Made by a program: the position numbers and the translations under genes
Part shown: piece after piece, positions 42,554 to 55,099 of the stretch
Position numbering within the stretch: position 1 is the stretch's first letter
Layout of the letters: every line of letters starts with the position of its first letter
Source of the DNA: Telmatactis stephensoni
Taxonomy: Eukaryota > Cnidaria > Anthozoa > Actiniaria > Isophelliidae
NCBI GenBank assembly: GCA_029948255.1
Contig: JALIZF010001266.1
Coordinates: forward strand, 62,001 to 126,000
Reading direction: 5' to 3'
DNA: 64,000 nt
Notes under the pieces: model-generated
Seen by the model: the letters and a program-made list of their open reading frames with translations, nothing else
The model's database searches: none
Told to the model about the DNA's origin: nothing

Positions 42554-45023
42554 TCTCTCGATTAAGCAGGCCCGGTAGCCCAGCAGTGCCAGCCCGTATC
42601 ACCCCCAAAACCCTGGGTAGGAAACTTGGCCAGATCGTCCCCCAAAGCTCGTACGACTCTAGATGTGCAATGCCCTTATATGGAAGTCTGATGTGCAACT
42701 ATACAGGTATCCCGAACTTAATTCCAAGGGTATTTTTCGTGGCCGTGAGGACCTGGGTAAGAGCGTTAATGAATTCAAATATATTCAAAAGACAACCGTG
42801 GGTTTTCCCTGCAACGTGAAAACTGCGACTGTAATATAGCGATGGAATTTTTTCAAAATCATAAACTTTCAAGGTAGGGACTTCAAAAATATTGAAATTG
42901 AATTTGAAGCTTCGATTTTTGAAAGTAAAGCACACATTTGACCGATTGAACATCTTTGAATTTATTAGCAATCTGTCTTTACTGAGGAATGTTTCGCCAT
43001 TGAAAGCGCCGGCAAAGAAAACCACACTGGAGGCCTTCAAGTCGAAACTGCTTTAAGGTTGTACAACCAATTCCTATTCAAAAAAGGACTAAATCGCCAA
43101 GTCGATGTAAGACACTTCGGTGTAGAGCTAAAAGCTGCTTTCCCTGAGGTCGTTAAGAAACGACGAATGCACATCGAAGAGGGAAAGAAAACACAACCAG
43201 GTATGTGCTCAAGTTGTTTTATTGTAGAATCCTTGTAAACTCTACAGTCCTTGTAAGCTGTATTTATAATTTTTAAATGTTGCAGCATATTATACCAATC
43301 TTTTGGCGAAAACGGTCCACTCTGCCTCTGCCAGCTTAGCACAACGAATTCCGTTGAACCCAACGAACTGCTGTCAGCTACCAAAAGGTTTCTCTGCCTA
43401 CAGTCAGGAAATCCATGCAGTTTTAGCAGATGAGTTGCCCAACTGGTTCTATATATCTGAAAGCGATCAAAAAATTGAAGTTGGAACTGCCACAAACATG
43501 ACTTTTAAAAACATTAATGTATTAAAAACCGTAACTTTTAAAAAGGAAAATCTGTGTTGGGAGGCTCGTGTTCACGGCACCCTCATTCCCCGTCACCTTC
43601 TGCCAGAGTTGAAATCAAGAACGAACATAAAAGAAATTTTACTGGCGGTAAATAATGCAAAAGTCTGCTTTGGTTTGGTCAAGAAAGAATACAATGCACT
43701 TCCTGACCTAGTACATAACCAAAAAAAAGAGGCGGTGGGATGTACAGAAGACATTGTACTTGATGGCCAGGCACCCTTCAAGACAAAGCGATCTCTGACA
43801 TGCTTTGGAATAACAAGAAACGGTCCCTGCCTGTCGTGCAAAGGCATGAGGAATGCACTTGATGCTGCACTCCAGCGGCGTAAGAAACAGACCAATGAAA
43901 AAACCGTCGACCCAACATCAAGTAGTAGTACTACTAACTGGCGATTCCTCACACAGGAACAGAAAAAAGCTCGGTTTTTAAACGAGAGAAGACGGCGAAT
44001 AAATGCGGAAGAGAGAAATAAGTACTGGCAAAGAAAATATAAAGAAGAAAAAAATTTAAAAAAATTGTCTGAGGCTGATGACGAAGATATGAAAATCATC
44101 TTCAGTGAGATTGACAAGGGGGACGATTTGACTTTCCCTGACGACCCCGAGGCATCATTCTAATGGAAAATGCAGAGGGAAGTAATCCAGTCAAAAAAAG
44201 CAAAATGGCATCCAAGGTATTTCAACATGTTTGAATTAAAAGCAGTCACTCATTTGTTTAGAAATTTTCGTAATCCACTTATTTCAATTGCAGTGTCAAT
44301 TTTTAATAATGAAAATAGATAGTCTAGATAGGCATAATGTCTACATTTTAACTCATTTGCACAAATCAAATTTCAAGTTTTAATGAAAATGACATTCAAT
44401 ATTCTTAGATATATTTGAACATTTGAGAAGGATATAGTTTAGGAGATATAAACAATTTTCATTTTGAAAGATTTTACAATAAAGGCATGCATGCATGGTT
44501 TCATCTGGTTGTCAAAACATCCCAACTTTGCTGCCATTGGGAGCATTTCTTATAAAAGCTAACCATCAAAGACTATTGAAGTAATCAGATCGTTTCTAAT
44601 ATTGGGTTAATTCTTTTCATTTTCATCATAGCCTGAAATCTGATTTCTCAGTGTAAATAGATGATAAATTCCATTATCTTATGCCCATGTATATATTTCC
44701 AACCTCACTCCCCATCCCCCACACACACCCAATATACATAACATCATATTAATGCTGCAATAGAACAGTCCTTTCAACCAGATTCAAGGGAACTCACAAT
44801 AGTCTGAGGAAATTATAACTGCAGAAAGTGAATAATCTTTATTGTATATATGCCTGTTACATGCAGTTTTCATTTTGTAAGGTCATTATTAGCTAATATT
44901 ATTATAATTGTGCACTGGTGGATCTAGGGACCAATTTTTGGGGTTGCAACCCCCCCTATGAATTTAAATTAACTAACCTAACCCATTGGTCTATTATATT
45001 TCTCCATCACCTTAATGCTACAA

Positions 45024-45046
45024 CCCCCCCCCCCCCCCCCCCCCCC
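45024..45046. repeat. Poly-C run (23 bases) in the transposase intron
   Basis: An uninterrupted run of C in the intron between the second and third transposase exons seen. Likely length-variable and prone to sequencing error. Confidence 0.85.
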
Positions 45047-46799
45047 TTTGAAAAAATCCTGGATCTGCCACTGTTGTGTGATGCCTTTTTTATTATATAA
45101 TGGTTTCCATCTAGGGTTCTTGAGATGGCATTCAAACTCTGGCAACGTTCTAAACGCGGCTATGAAGAATTAAAAGAGACTGGGTTCATCAAACTACCAT
45201 CAGGCAGACACTTAAGATACATCAAGAACAAAGTGAAACAGACTCCTGGCTACCACAAACAGATGTTCGATTGGATGGTCAAAGCAGCAAAGTCTAGGAA
45301 AATGTCAGAGGCAGGATACTGTGGCTACATTGTTTTTGATGAAATGTCTATCCAGGTTAGAAATATTAATTGAACAATTTTGTACACTATTTTTGCATCC
45401 TACTATTTTGTAGCTGAGATATTGGCCAAATATGGATTAAGTATAGTTATGTTATGCAAGGTTATTTTTTCATTAAAATTAATATTTTAAGTACTACATG
45501 AATGATTGTTATGTTCAACAATGACTGATTCTGATGTGTACAATATATTTATATAATTTATCTAGAGTGACATTCAACTTCGAAAGAATGGAGACACATT
45601 TGAACTTGCTGGCATTGTGAACCTTGGTGAACTACACCAAAATATCAATCTCCTCCAAACAGGTAATTGGTAGCTTAGAGTTAAAAAATTAGACTAGGCT
45701 GCTTGGTCATATAGCTATCTTGTACCCCGAGCCAATTTGTTCTAGCTTCTTTGCCAGTGCTAGAAAAAGAAGACTCTGGGAAAATGAAATTTTCTGGTCC
45801 AATTTTTGCACTGACCAAGAAGAATGAAGGCTCTGGGTACAAGGTTGAGCTATTAATAGCTAGTCACACATAATAGTTAGAGAAAGTAACTGTGAACAAT
45901 TGAGCTCCCAATGGCAGCAAATAGCTCATTGACTAGCTATAGAGGTGATTCCATGATTTCATTATTATATTTGTTGATAATTTTTTTTCCAATGTATTTC
46001 TTGATTTATTTCTCTAGGTGAAAATAAATTGGAGATGGCATCTCATATTTTACAGTTTACATTCATGGGCTTAGAAGGATTTGAATGGCCATACGCTTAC
46101 TTCCCAACATCAGAAATAGACCCACTGACGTTGCATCACCTCTACTGGGAGGGTGTGTGGGCTCTAAGTGAACATGGTTTCAGTTCCTACATGGCAATTT
46201 GTGATGGTCCCAGTGTAATAGAGGATTTATACTTAGTCATTTTGAAAATGAGAATGCAGCTATAGACTCAGACTTCACGATAACAAGCCCATGCACTGGT
46301 GAGCCTCACGTCTTCATGATGGACCCCTCGGTAAGCTAAGTAAAAAAAATGTGTTAGATGGTTTCATGTTACCTTCATGTGTCATTAATGCAGATATAAT
46401 ATACCAGCTGGTATATTATATCTCTCACAATGCAATGTTATGTGAGGATGCTTGGCAGACATGCAGTTTTGAAAATGTCCAGGGTTACTGCAATTTTCAA
46501 AATCATGCGAACTCAGACATCCAAACACTCAACTGGTTTTTACCGATTTATCTTCCGTCAATTAAAATTAAAAATGAAAAATACAAAAGCTAACTAAATA
46601 TCAAAATCATATTTAGCTGTTCTAAATCGTCTAAAGATCGTTTTCAGTCATTTGGTAGGTTTTTAGGGATATTTATGAGTAGTTTTCTGGTGTTTTGTTT
46701 GAAGTGGGCGGAAGCGAAAAACCAAATTCCAACGGACTGTTTGAAGGTCAAAGTTCGCATGATTTTGAAAATTGCAGTAAATAAGGTAGCCATAAATTA

Positions 46800-46985
46800 A
46801 CTCGGGAACTGATTTCATACCCTAAAAGGTATCTAATGACACATTTAATGTTTTTTATATTTGTATAATCTTGTATACTGTTAGAAAACTGACCCTAAAG
46901 GTAAGGTGTCAAATCAAACCCTAAAAGGTACACGGGGGTCTCATGTTTCGCCGAGCATCCCCATCAAGGGGAAAAATTCATTAAA
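46800..46985. repeat. Fragment of the GGTACCTTTTAGGG-type interspersed repeat
   Basis: CATACCCTAAAAGGTATC, AACCCTAAAAGGTACACGGG and GCCGAGCATCCCCATC match, on the other strand or rearranged, the element at 27531-27890. It sits in the intron between transposase exons ending 46330 and starting 47041. Confidence 0.5.
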
Positions 46986-48678
46986 CCCCCTTCAACAGCT
47001 ATAACCAATGGATTGTAATTTGATTTCAATCAACTTTCAGCATAACTTTAAAAAACTGAGAAATAACATCGAAAAAAGCAAGGGAAATGAGGACTGGAAC
47101 ACGTTTTCTTAGTCACAATGGAAATAACATCCTCTGGGACCACTGGGTAAAGTGTTATAGGAGGGATGCCATCAACACAGTCAGAGTACATCACAAACTT
47201 ACTGATGATCACTTCAACCTAACCTCTGGCAGCAGAATGAGGAATTACCTCGCATTTGACATCCTAGGCGAAAGAATGTTGGAGCTTTTCGAGGTATAAA
47301 ATATAAAATAAGCTTATAATGCTTTGTTTTTGATTGATTCAGTAATTCAAAAATAAGCTTAACTTCATTTAATATTCAAGTACCAATCTAAAAAAATCCC
47401 CGAAGAATTGTGGGTATACGAAGTTCATTGAAGCTGATATTTTGCTATTGCAGATTGAAAAGACATACCTTCCCAGCAGTGAAGCGGGCATTCTGGACTC
47501 CTCAATGGAGTTTTTACAAGTGACAACACTTCTTTTGAAGAATTTTACATCGAAAGCACCGATAAGGTTTGCATAAACATAAGTGTTTTTGTTTTTTCAA
47601 CCTACTCTGTCCTATCCTTCATGTGCAATTGCGCATGCGCGCTTTTTGCGAGCCGCGTTTGTTGGGAACCAAAAATTATAATTTTTTTCCAATTATAAAA
47701 CAGATCCCTCGACGACTCAAGATTCATTGAAAATTCGTCAGTTTTACAGTGGTTAGTTGACTGGCAAACACAAGTGCAATCCACACAAGGATTAAGGGAT
47801 GGCCAGAAAAACAGGATGTTTATATCAACCAAAACAATGTTCGATATGCAGTCTATGATCCTTGGCTTCCGAAAATATTGTCAGATTTTATTTATGAAGT
47901 TTCCAGGCTGTGAGATTACCCCATCGAGAACTAACCAAGATCGTCAGGAGTTGTTCTTTGGGCGCCAAAGAGCTCAAGAGGGACAGAATGAAAATCCAAC
48001 AGAACTTGCATATGGTAGGTTAACAATTTTCAGTAACTTAAGTTATTACCCGGGGTTATTATCACTTTGTTTGCCGAGCAAGGATTAAGTGTGTTACCCC
48101 TATATATCTGATGTAGTCAATCGAATTCAATCATTCGACTGCATTATATAAATATAAATTAATTTATACTTATAATTATTTTGTATTCCTTCACAGGTTC
48201 CAACATCAATGCAATTGTACACATGTCAAACTATAGTATTGCTAAAGGGAATTGTTCTTAAAAAATGTTCTAGCAATTCAGGTATGGTCATTATCAATTC
48301 ATAACTAACAAAACTATGTAAAATTATTATTATTACTAATTAATTAATTATATATAAATTAATATCTGCAGAGGATCTTAAAGAGTGGGGGGGCATCTGA
48401 ATATGCAAAAATGGAGCTGCATGGAATGGTTGGAAAATGTATAAGGCAAAAAAAAAAAAAAAAAAGAAAAACAAAATATGAGTCATCCTGTTTTTAATGT
48501 CAAAAGTCATAACATTTGCAGATTTACTTACAATATCAGTTTGTAATGTAACTATGAATTCTATATGTTTATATAGCTTGATTTTAATAGCCTGTGTGCA
48601 GCCGTTTATTTACCCGTAATAGATTTTAACCGTTTAATTTTTTGTAACATCATTACATGTAAATGTTTCCTGGTGTCA

Positions 48679-51600
48679 TTAATTGTTAAGTGCTTCTTTG
48701 TCTTTTTTCTTTTTACGTTTGTGCCAACTATCAATTTGTGATACATGGACTGCAAATTCTGCAGCCCTTGTCATGTTGAGCTCCTTGTTTGGCTGTTTTT
48801 CATGGTCCTCTAGAAGTAACTCTATCTGTGCAGGAGATGGTGTAAACTTTGGCCTGCGCTTGTTGGAAGTATTTTGGTTGTTGATTTCAACTGGCTGCAC
48901 AGTGCCATCATGTGACATAGATGCAACCGCTTCATTCTGAGGTTGGTTGTTGGCCTCAATGGCTGTAGCACTGTTAGTTCTGTTGGTTTGAACTGGCTGT
49001 GCAGTTCCATCATGCAATGCAGGTACATCCTCTTCGTTCTGAGGTTGGGCATTGGCCTCATTGGCTGTAGTAGCACTGTTTCTGTTGTTGTCCACATCAA
49101 CATCTGGAAAATCATCGATTTCTCTTTTGTTTTTGTGGTTTTCTCTAATTCTTGAAAATCTTGCTGCTTGCACTCTATCAGGACGAGGAATTCTTTCACT
49201 GGCCACTATTTTATCAGTTAATATTTGTGATAGTACCTTCTTAGTTTTAGACAAGAATTTTATGTCATATAACCTAAATATACAATGGAGGTCTGCTTTG
49301 CTCAACTTCTGAAACACAGCACTGCCTGTGACTGCTTTTGATTTCAATATTAGGTGTGAACTTATGTAATTTTCTGTCTTGTCATTGACGATGTTCTCAA
49401 TTACAGACTTATCTAATCTATCATTAGAACTCTCAGCTTTCCTTTTTCCACTTTTGCCTTCCACTTTTTTCCTGTGGGCCATTTCCTTCTTTCTATTTAG
49501 CTTTTGTTTCAGAGTCTTGACATATTCTTTGCTTCTCATATTTAGGTAACATCGAAGAATCCTGTTGTATGTCAATCCTGCAACTTCTGAGGACACTGCT
49601 TTACCTAAAAGTATACAGTTACAAGAAATTATAGCTGCTTATTATTTAATCTTTGGTGGAATTGGGTAATCATGCATTCCTGTTCATTGATATAAAATTA
49701 TCTAATAGAATTGACAATTATACATTAACTTTTATGTTTACTTAATTGTTATCAAAAAGCCTATTAAGACAATTTCACTTCATATAATTTAGATTTTTGA
49801 AACTTGTATGTAAATATAATATCTTGCTGTACATATATGTATATATACTAGTTATACCATGCTTAGAGTGGATACCATAGAAATCCCGCATCACTTGATT
49901 TCTATTGTACACAGAAGGCTTAGGGTGTTATACAAAGAAAATACAAGTGACAAGTGGGATATTCCATGGTGTGCCACGAGAAAGCATTGTATAACTATTT
50001 TATCCCACACCATAGAAAAATACAAATGCATGATGGAAGGAAGAGTGGAATACTTAACGAAATATACAACGGCTTTCCTGCATTCTGATTGGAATCTGTT
50101 TTCTATGGTGTACATAGTATATAGTACATGTTTTTAACTTGCTTTGGGATTGCAGTTGATTCTGAATCACAATCAAGACAATTTTACTTTAGTTTAGTAT
50201 TTAGGTTTTTGATACTGGTTTACATGCATGTGTGCATAATGCATGTCAACTCATTGTAAAGAGTGAGTACCTACATACAACTGTATGTGTGTAGTGAGTT
50301 GTGTGCAATTATTATTGAATGTATATCAAGCACTTTACAGAATGATAATGTTCTTATTGTACATAAATTACATGTTCATAGTATAACATATTTAATATAT
50401 ACCTTGTTGCTCTAGTACATTTGTGACAGTCTGTGGTTCACAAGTAGCTTCTGATGATGCATCCATTGGGATTGCAGTAGATTCTGAATCACAATTAAGA
50501 CAATTTTACTTTAGTTTAGCATTTAAATTTTTTGATACTGGTTTACATGCATGTGTGCATAATACATATATCAACTCAACGATCATTGTAAAGAGTGAGT
50601 ACACACATACGTGTGCAGTGAGTTGTGTGCAATTTTTATTGAATGTATATCAAGCACTTTACAGAATGATAATGCTCTTATTGTACATATTGCATGTTCA
50701 TATAGTATGGTATATTTATATACCTTGTTGCTCTAGTACATTTGTGACAGTCTGTGGTTGACGAGTAGCTTCTAATGATGCATCCATGGGGATTGCAGTT
50801 GATTCTGAATCACAATTAAGACAATTTTACTTTAGTTTAGCATTTAGATTTTTTGATACTGGTTTACATCATGCATGTGTGCATAATGCATATATCAACT
50901 CATTGTAAAGAGTGAGTACATACATACATACATATGTGTGTAGTGAGTTGTGTGCAATTATTATTGAATGTATATCAAGCACTTTACAGAATTATAATGT
51001 TCTTATTGTACATAAATTACATGTTCATAGTATAACATATTTAATATATACCTTGTTGCTCTAGTACATTTGTGACAGTCTGTGGTTGACGAGTAGCTTC
51101 TAATGATGCATCCATTGGGATTGCAGTTGATTCTGAATCACAATTAAGACAACTTTAATATAGTAATTAGTATTTAGATTTTTTGATACTGCAGGTTTAC
51201 ATGCATGTGTGCATAATGCATGTCAACTCATTGTAAAGAGTGAGTACCTACATACAACTGTATGTGTGTAGTGAGTTGTGTGCAATTATTATTGAAAGTA
51301 TATCAAGCACAGATATGATGTTCTTATTGTACATATTACATGTTCATAGTATGGTATATTTATATACCTTGTTGCTCTAGTACATTTGAGACAGTCTGTG
51401 GTCCATGATTAGCTTCTGACAATACATCCATCAGGACTGATTCTGAATCACAAAGATTGTTTTTTTATAAATAGATTAAGGTGTATATAGAGAAATTTAT
51501 AAACAATATGAAAAATCAATATTAAAAGAAACATTGAATTAATACTTATGAGTTGATCTAGATACAAATTAAATTAGAAGTAAAAGTGATGACATTTTGC

Positions 51601-54131
51601 TTCATTTTTTAATACATACCTGCTTGTTGGCCAGCTATCAATTGTGACCAAAGTTGTAGTAGGGTGGGGTCTTTTTTGATTTTTTCCCTTGATAATTTCA
51701 CAGCATCCCATTTATGCCTGTCAGCAGTTTCTGTTGTGAAATGCTGACAGCATATTTTTTCCAATTTCAATATGAATCCAAAGAACATGTCTGTTACATG
51801 TACCAAACCACCATGGTTATATCTCTCAATGTGGCTGAGACTGTTGGGGTATTTTGTGTGCTCATAAACAGCTGATCTTGTTTTGGTAACACTCTCAAGA
51901 ACATCTTTAATTTCCCTCTCCTTTTTAATTCGCTCTCTAACGTTTTTGGAAGATGAGGAGAAATTCAAGCGGATGTATCTTGAGGTAGCCCCAAGCTCTT
52001 TGAAAATTACCCATCCAGCCAGGTATCGGATCTTGGACTGGCTTTCTTTGGAAAGCACAACAGTCGATGGTGGTGTGGGATGCTTTGTTGCAATTTGCTT
52101 TGTTGCTAGAGCTAGTAAATGAAATGGTCAGTGACACTCAAACTGTAAACAATTTGTGTTTTTACTAGCTAGGATGTATTAATTAATTAAATTAATTGCT
52201 TAAGTGTATTTGAATTACTTCTATTTTGAGACTTTGAAATACTTAAAAATTTAATAAAGTAAGTGTCATGGTTCAATACTTTTGTAAGACCGCTGTAGAG
52301 TTTTATATTTCTATAATTTTATCTATTTATCCCTTACTCCCCTTACCACATACTATAATTGATAACTATGAAGTACTACCTTATTAGTAGTCAAGTACTT
52401 ACCAATCATGCAGTCATGCATGGTTTGTATTACTTTAAATAGCAATTTCTGATGGAGTGGCTGATTACTGGATATTAGGTTGTGGTTTTTTAAAACCTCG
52501 TCCCACTTATGCTTCATTTCCTTGGATGTCATTAGTTTAAACACTTGGAATGAGTGACCACTCCAATATTTTTTATCGATTACATTAATCGATTCTGGAT
52601 TGTTGGATGGGGTTTTCACCACCACTTTATCCAGCTCCATCCATACATAGCTCAGAAACATTTGTAAAATTTGTAGAATTTCTTTGTCAAAGTTTAATTT
52701 GGAGCACAGGTCTTTGGTTTCTTGTGAGTTGAGGGGATTTTCAGCAATGCTCTTTAACATTTTAGATACATTGACATGTGTTGGTAAGGGGGCTATATTA
52801 TCCCAGTTGCATGGTGGAAGCTGGTCTGTGGGTTGAGTTTGTGGTTCGGTGACTCTCAGACCTTCAATTTGAGTGTCTATCTCCGTCTCGATACAGGTTC
52901 TCATCGTTTTCATCTTACTGTAGAAATCGACTACTTTGTGAGGGGGAGGAGGAAAAGAAATGTCCTGTCCAGGTAGAACCTGCAACCCTGCCATGGTGCG
53001 GCATCTTGACAGGGCAACGTAGGCCTGGCCAGGAGCAAAGATCCTCTTCAAACTCACCACAGATTTCTCCACTGTGATGCCCTGTGCCTTATGCACAGTC
53101 ACAGACCAGCCTAGATCGAGAGGTAGTTGACGTCTGGTGGCCTGGACATGCCCTTCGCGTAGCACTTCAAAGACGGTTTCCTTCATAATGACTTTCTGTC
53201 CATCTTCAAACTGAACCAGCGGAAACTTTCCAACAAAATCCAACACCTTGCCTCTCTCTCCATTCACCAGCCCATGATTGTGCATGTTCTTTACCAGAAT
53301 CACTCTTGCTCCGACCTTCAAACTTAAACTTTTTGGAGCTTGGCAGCTGTTTAGCAGCTCCTTCTTTCCGGTGTCTTTCGACGTGTAAACTTTCGTTTCT
53401 CCATTAACGTTCTCGAGCAATTCGCCGTTTTTTATCGCGACATCGTCGCGACGTGAATATATATAGATGCTTTCATCATCTGTGTTTATTGGTCTTTTTA
53501 ATCTTTGGAGGATAGAGTGTGTTTGCCAGGTTATTTTTCCGGAACGCACCTCGGACAACAGAAGTAAATATTCTGGCTCGTTTTGTCGGAAAACTGTTGT
53601 CAGTTCAACGTTGTGTTTGATCACCACTTTCCACAGTGGAGATTCGAAGCAGTATACAGCCTCCGCCTCCTCATCGTTGGGTACAGGCGGGAGTTGATAA
53701 AAGTCTCCGAACAAGACTAGTTGAATGCCTCCAAATGGCGCCTCTATGTCTCTCACCTTCCTCGCGACAAATTCAAGCTTCTCGAAGAGTGTAGCGTCCA
53801 GCATGGACACCTCGTCGATGAAGAGAGTTTTGCAAGCTTTCCATCGTTCGCTGGCTTCAGTATTTGCTACGACTTTGTTTAACAATTCATAACAAGAGCC
53901 ACCTCCAACACCGATTCCTGCAAAAGAATGGAGCGTCGTGCCGTTCACGTTCTTCGCGGCCCGTCCTGTTGGTGCTGTTTTAAACGTCGTCCCTTCGCCG
54001 TTTATTCGTGATTGTTGATTAAAGGCATGGCCTAGTAAAAACGATTTACCAGTACCTGCCTTCCCAGTTAAAAATACGCTTTCCTTTCATTGTAGCAAAT
54101 TTAGAAATAGTTGTTGTTCTTCGGATAACAT
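48679..54131 (-). CDS. PIF1-family helicase of the inner element, multi-exon, one premature stop
   Basis: Exons (minus, 5' to 3'): 54131-52403, 52111-51620, 51442-51368, 51132-51052, 50804-50724, 50483-50403, 49604-48679; 1,154 codons, every internal junction in phase 1. Motifs in order: Walker A GKAGTGKSF, TGRAAKNVNGTTLHSF, Walker B FIDEVSMLD, GDFYQLPPVP, FRQNEPE, LGWSVTVHKAQGITVEKSVV and YVALSRCRTMAGLQVL, so a complete superfamily 1B 5'-3' helicase core. After a second exon of unknown fold come four short repeat exons, then a basic region, a duplicated QPQNE..HDGT.QPV motif and a C-terminal stretch (FTPSPAQIELLLEDHEKQPN...EFAVHVSQIDSWHKRKKKK) resembling a homeodomain-like helix-turn-helix. 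One TGA at 54087-54089 falls at codon 15, just before Walker A. Probably a transposition or replication accessory of the element. Confidence 0.87.
50403..51442 (-). repeat. Tandem repeat of a phase-neutral exon within the helicase gene
   Basis: Units of roughly 310-330 bp each hold one exon of 81 nt (75 nt in the 5'-most) flanked by GATTCAG|A and AACAAG|GTATAT. The exon encodes ESTAIPMDASLEATRQPQTV then TNVLEQQ. Copies are at 51442-51368, 51132-51052, 50804-50724 and 50483-50403. A fifth, truncated start (TGATTCAG|AATCAACTGCAATCCCAA) is at about 50161-50144. Exon length is a multiple of three and both junctions are phase 1, so copy number can change without shifting the frame. Confidence 0.88.
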
Positions 54132-54369
54132 GTCGCGGAGCGCTGATCACAAAGAAGTGACACATTTTTGACTCATCCCACCCCTACAATGTCATCAAAT
54201 TTCCATATATGTAGGGGTAGGGCAGTTATTTTTTGACCTTTCGCGGTCAACAGGATACATTGAATAATGCCTATTGTGTTTTCGGGGACGTGATTGGCTG
54301 TCACCTAGCAACGGCGAATTCACTTCCTACCCAGGGTTTTGGGGGATTACGGGCCAGGGCTTGATCCGG

Positions 54370-54637
54370 CTAGGCTACCGGGCCTGCTTTATAGTACCAG
54401 TCACTGAACTATCGTCGTATCGGCTGTGTTTTTAAGACTTTTGGCAGTTGTGAAATGCAGCACAATGGAACTATTTTGGGTATACAACCTCTGTATGGTG
54501 GAGTTTTAGGGATACAGCACAAAAGGTAATAAAAAGACGTTGAACTAGTTGCAAAATTGTTCTTTATTGATCCATAATACTGTAGATATGAACGCTTACA
54601 CACTCGTACACAAACACCATGTTTCCTATAGCTCATG
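54370..54637. repeat. Right terminal inverted repeat of the inner element
   Basis: Inverted copy of 42286-42553, with no difference seen across the 228-bp stretch I compared through its reading frame. Next to it lies the helicase gene, whose start is about 240 bp inward. Confidence 0.9.
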
Positions 54638-55099
54638 CTTGAATATGAGCTTGAAAGACATTACAACCTTATAACTAATTATTGATAATGAGTATCCAAA
54701 CATTGAACAATACTAAGTTTTTTGCATTGCAATTTGCTATGGTTTAGTGGTTTCACTGCTTTGCCATTGTTTTAATTATTGTAATTTGTTTGAGCATAAT
54801 GATAGATCAAATTGTTACTGTTTTATCTTGTTAATATTATTTCAATAAAGTTACGTTTGTGATTCAGTTGTAATTATGTCTCACTTGACTCTTGGTTTGC
54901 ATCTGCTGTTACAAGAATTGAGGTCAATTGATGTTGTTGTTTATTTTACAAATATTCATAATGAAATACCTTGAAAAATCTCTTTTAAAAGTATTCATCA
55001 GTACTTTGACATTCGTACGAATATTGATTTAACGTAAGATATTACATGTACAAAATCATCAAATGATTTTAGAATACAATAACGACACACGTTAACATT

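Larger units (their letters stand above)
42969..48261 (+). pseudogene. P-element/THAP9-like transposase of the inner element, multi-exon, disrupted
   Basis: Exons seen: 42969-43200, 43286-44216, 45115-45355, 45566-45662, 46018-46330, 47041-47293, 47454-47566, 47704-48014, 48197-48261; any first exon before 42969 is not identified. Family hallmarks: KWHPRVLEMAFKLWQRSKRG, LPSGRHLRYIKN, VFDEMSIQ (first catalytic Asp region), LAGIVNLGE, AICDGPS (second Asp), FMMDPSHNFKKLRNNI, and SRTNQDRQELFFGRQRAQ then NENPTELAYG (C-terminal Glu region). Lesions: in-frame TAA at 44161-44163, a one-base loss near 46218 that would otherwise give SVNRGF, and an extra base near 47090-47105. Exon phases agree once these are allowed for. 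No THAP zinc finger is visible at the N-terminus. A cysteine pair (CLSCKG) lies in exon 2. Confidence 0.85.
42286..54637. mobile_element. Inner P-superfamily element with a PIF1 helicase gene (12,352 bp)
   Basis: Terminal inverted repeats of about 268 bp begin CATGAGCTATAGGAAACATG. The 7-mer CTTGAAT flanks both ends (42279-42285 and 54638-54644). Outside the boundaries the outer element's own sequence continues. The inner element encodes a P/THAP9-like transposase (plus strand, 42969-48261) and a PIF1-family helicase (minus strand, 48679-54131). Drosophila P also starts CATGA but makes 8-bp duplications, so the 7-bp duplication is a small discrepancy. Assignment rests on the transposase. Confidence 0.88.

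Noticed and set aside
43593..44117. 174-residue minus-strand frame
   Set aside because: Antisense shadow of the P-like transposase exon, low-complexity Ser/Phe composition.
48943..49312. Plus-strand frames opposite the helicase's last exon
   Set aside because: Antisense shadows of the minus-strand coding exon.
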